A stretch of 6,872 bases of DNA from Spirochaetia bacterium (GTDB lineage Bacteria; Spirochaetota; Leptospiria; Leptospirales; Leptonemataceae). Below the pieces are notes generated by a model. The model was given only the letters and a program-made list of their open reading frames with translations, was not told the origin of the DNA and made no database searches. A program made the translations under genes and the position numbers. Positions 5,950-6,872 of the stretch are shown one piece after another. The stretch spans positions 1 through 6,872 of the forward strand of contig JAOUOA010000146.1 in assembly GCA_029880625.1 (NCBI GenBank), given 5' to 3'. How positions within the stretch are numbered: position 1 is the stretch's first letter; each line of letters opens with the position of its first letter.

Positions 5950-6811
5950 ATTTACGCACTGCATTTTCCAGCTGCGATACGTACGAACTGCCGAAAATGT
6001 TTACATGAACCAGCAGCGGATAAATCTGCCAGTAGGAAATGCGTTCCTGATAATTTTCCTTCATATCAAAAGATTTTCCGACTGCAAGCTTATCCTGATG
6101 GCTGAGCGGCCCGCCGAATAGATCCAGCATGGCCAGATCCTGTTCCGGATGACCGTACGAAACGGATGGATCGATGAGATAGGATTTGCCGTCCGATGAA
6201 TAAAGAACATTTCCTCCCCATAAATCCCCGTGAATGAGACGCGGACGTGTTGATTCAAGATCCCACTCTTCCGCCCTTTTTCGAATTACAGAAGCCATTC
6301 GGCTTACAAGATTTGCAGAAATAAGGCGGCGGTCCACGGCTTCCTTTCCCTGAGCTTCAATTCTGTCCTGGACAAAGTAGTCTGAAAAAGTTTTATGAAA
6401 GCCGTTTGGCTGCTTTTTGGTTCCGATAAAATTATCTCCCTGCCAGCCCCATTCGGGAAATGTTTTCGCATAAAGATGCGATAAGTTTATTACAAGAGAT
6501 TTGTTTCCGGAAGATCTTCCGGTTTCAATAAATTCCATAAAAAGAACCGCTGCGCTTCCGCTGGAATAGTAGCCGTAAGGTTCCGGAACATCGCCGCCTG
6601 CATTGCGAAGAGCAGAAAGGCCTTCGGATTCCGTCTTAGCCATCAAATTGGACTTCATTACCTTTGCTGCAATTTCTTTGCTTCTGCCCGGCACCGTAAT
6701 ACGATAGAGAGAAAAAAGGCTGCTGGAATGATAGCGGGACTGGATATCTTTTTCGCTGTCGGCAAATCCCAGACTGATTACGGCTTCGTTTATAATGAGG
6801 TGATCTTTCAT
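5942..6811 (-). CDS. Fructosamine/ribulosamine kinase family protein
   Basis: This is an aminoglycoside-phosphotransferase-fold kinase of the fructosamine-3-kinase group. Members phosphorylate sugar adducts on protein lysines so that the adduct decomposes; bacterial members usually prefer ribulosamines or erythrulosamines, so fructosamine activity is not assured. Evidence: AAKVMKSN with a candidate ATP-binding Lys50, VLFMEFIE at the hinge (89-96), the family hallmark WGWQGDNFIGTKKQPN (121-136), the catalytic loop HGDLWGGN (194-201, Asp196) and the metal-binding IDPSVSYGHPEQDLAM (213-228, Asp214). The length of 289 aa is normal. The protein contains no cysteine, so the P-loop cysteine redox switch described for some eukaryotic homologues cannot operate. 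The ATG at 6811 lacks a clear Shine-Dalgarno site but overlaps the stop of an upstream frame as ATGA, and no other start codon lies in frame before an upstream stop. Its end overlaps prmC. Confidence 0.9.
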   Translation of the reverse strand: MKDHLIINEAVISLGFADSEKDIQSRYHSSSLFSLYRITVPGRSKEIAAKVMKSNLMAKTESEGLSALRNAGGDVPEPYGYYSSGSAAVLFMEFIETGRSSGNKSLVINLSHLYAKTFPEWGWQGDNFIGTKKQPNGFHKTFSDYFVQDRIEAQGKEAVDRRLISANLVSRMASVIRKRAEEWDLESTRPRLIHGDLWGGNVLYSSDGKSYLIDPSVSYGHPEQDLAMLDLFGGPLSHQDKLAVGKSFDMKENYQERISYWQIYPLLVHVNIFGSSYVSQLENAVRKYE

Positions 6812-6872
6812 GGATATGTTTGGAACTGCAGAGATGATTCTGAAGTCAGGAATGTTTCAGCCTTCAACAAGA
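6808..6872 (-). CDS. Possible C-terminal end of a gene upstream of the kinase (runs off the right edge)
   Basis: On the minus strand a frame open from the window edge encodes about 20 residues ending SSLQFQTYP and stops at TGA (6810-6808). That TGA overlaps the kinase ATG in the classical ATGA arrangement. The overlap and the lack of a Shine-Dalgarno site for the kinase suggest a coupled upstream gene. The fragment is too short to recognise, and 20 open codons could occur by chance. Confidence 0.4.
   Translation of the reverse strand, partial: LLKAETFLTSESSLQFQTYP

Overview
The window (6,872 bp, moderate GC) looks like a stretch of chromosome from a Gram-negative bacterium. Nothing in it suggests a prophage, plasmid or transposon: there is no integrase, transposase, tRNA, rRNA or CRISPR array. 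A spirochaete of the Leptospira group or another deep-branching Gram-negative lineage would fit the short topoisomerase A subunit and the lysine-rich, AAA-heavy coding style. That is a guess from gene style, not a taxonomic call.

Layout. Bases 1-104 hold the last 33 codons of an unidentified plus-strand gene. Bases 105-357 contain no gene but carry a GC-rich block with a strong hairpin (261-296). Bases 358-1131 (minus) encode a protein-L-isoaspartate methyltransferase (Pcm) with an unusual hydrophobic N-terminal extension. A 133-bp divergent region separates it from a two-gene plus-strand operon (1265-4896) for a type IIA DNA topoisomerase. This consists of a short A subunit with the catalytic tyrosine and a B subunit with GHKL ATPase and Toprim domains, joined by an ATGA stop/start overlap. 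A 129-bp convergent region with a palindromic terminator follows. Then come two minus-strand genes, prmC (release-factor glutamine methyltransferase) and, upstream of it, a fructosamine/ribulosamine kinase-family gene. The kinase start overlaps the end of a further minus-strand frame that runs off the right edge, so this looks like a translationally coupled operon of at least three genes.

Function. The topoisomerase pair is the centre of interest. Its A subunit ends after the coiled-coil/C-gate region and lacks the gyrase/ParC beta-pinwheel. Several motifs in both subunits read more like phage T4 or eukaryotic topoisomerase II than like GyrA/GyrB. The B subunit starts with a histone-H1-like Lys/Ala/Ser/Pro tail. 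The residue matching the quinolone-contacting Ser83 of GyrA is Lys. The flanking genes concern protein maintenance and translation: isoaspartate repair, possible deglycation, and release-factor methylation. I found no evidence for an entirely new multi-gene system. The most unusual items are the topoisomerase architecture, the N-terminus of Pcm and the GC-rich hairpin block.
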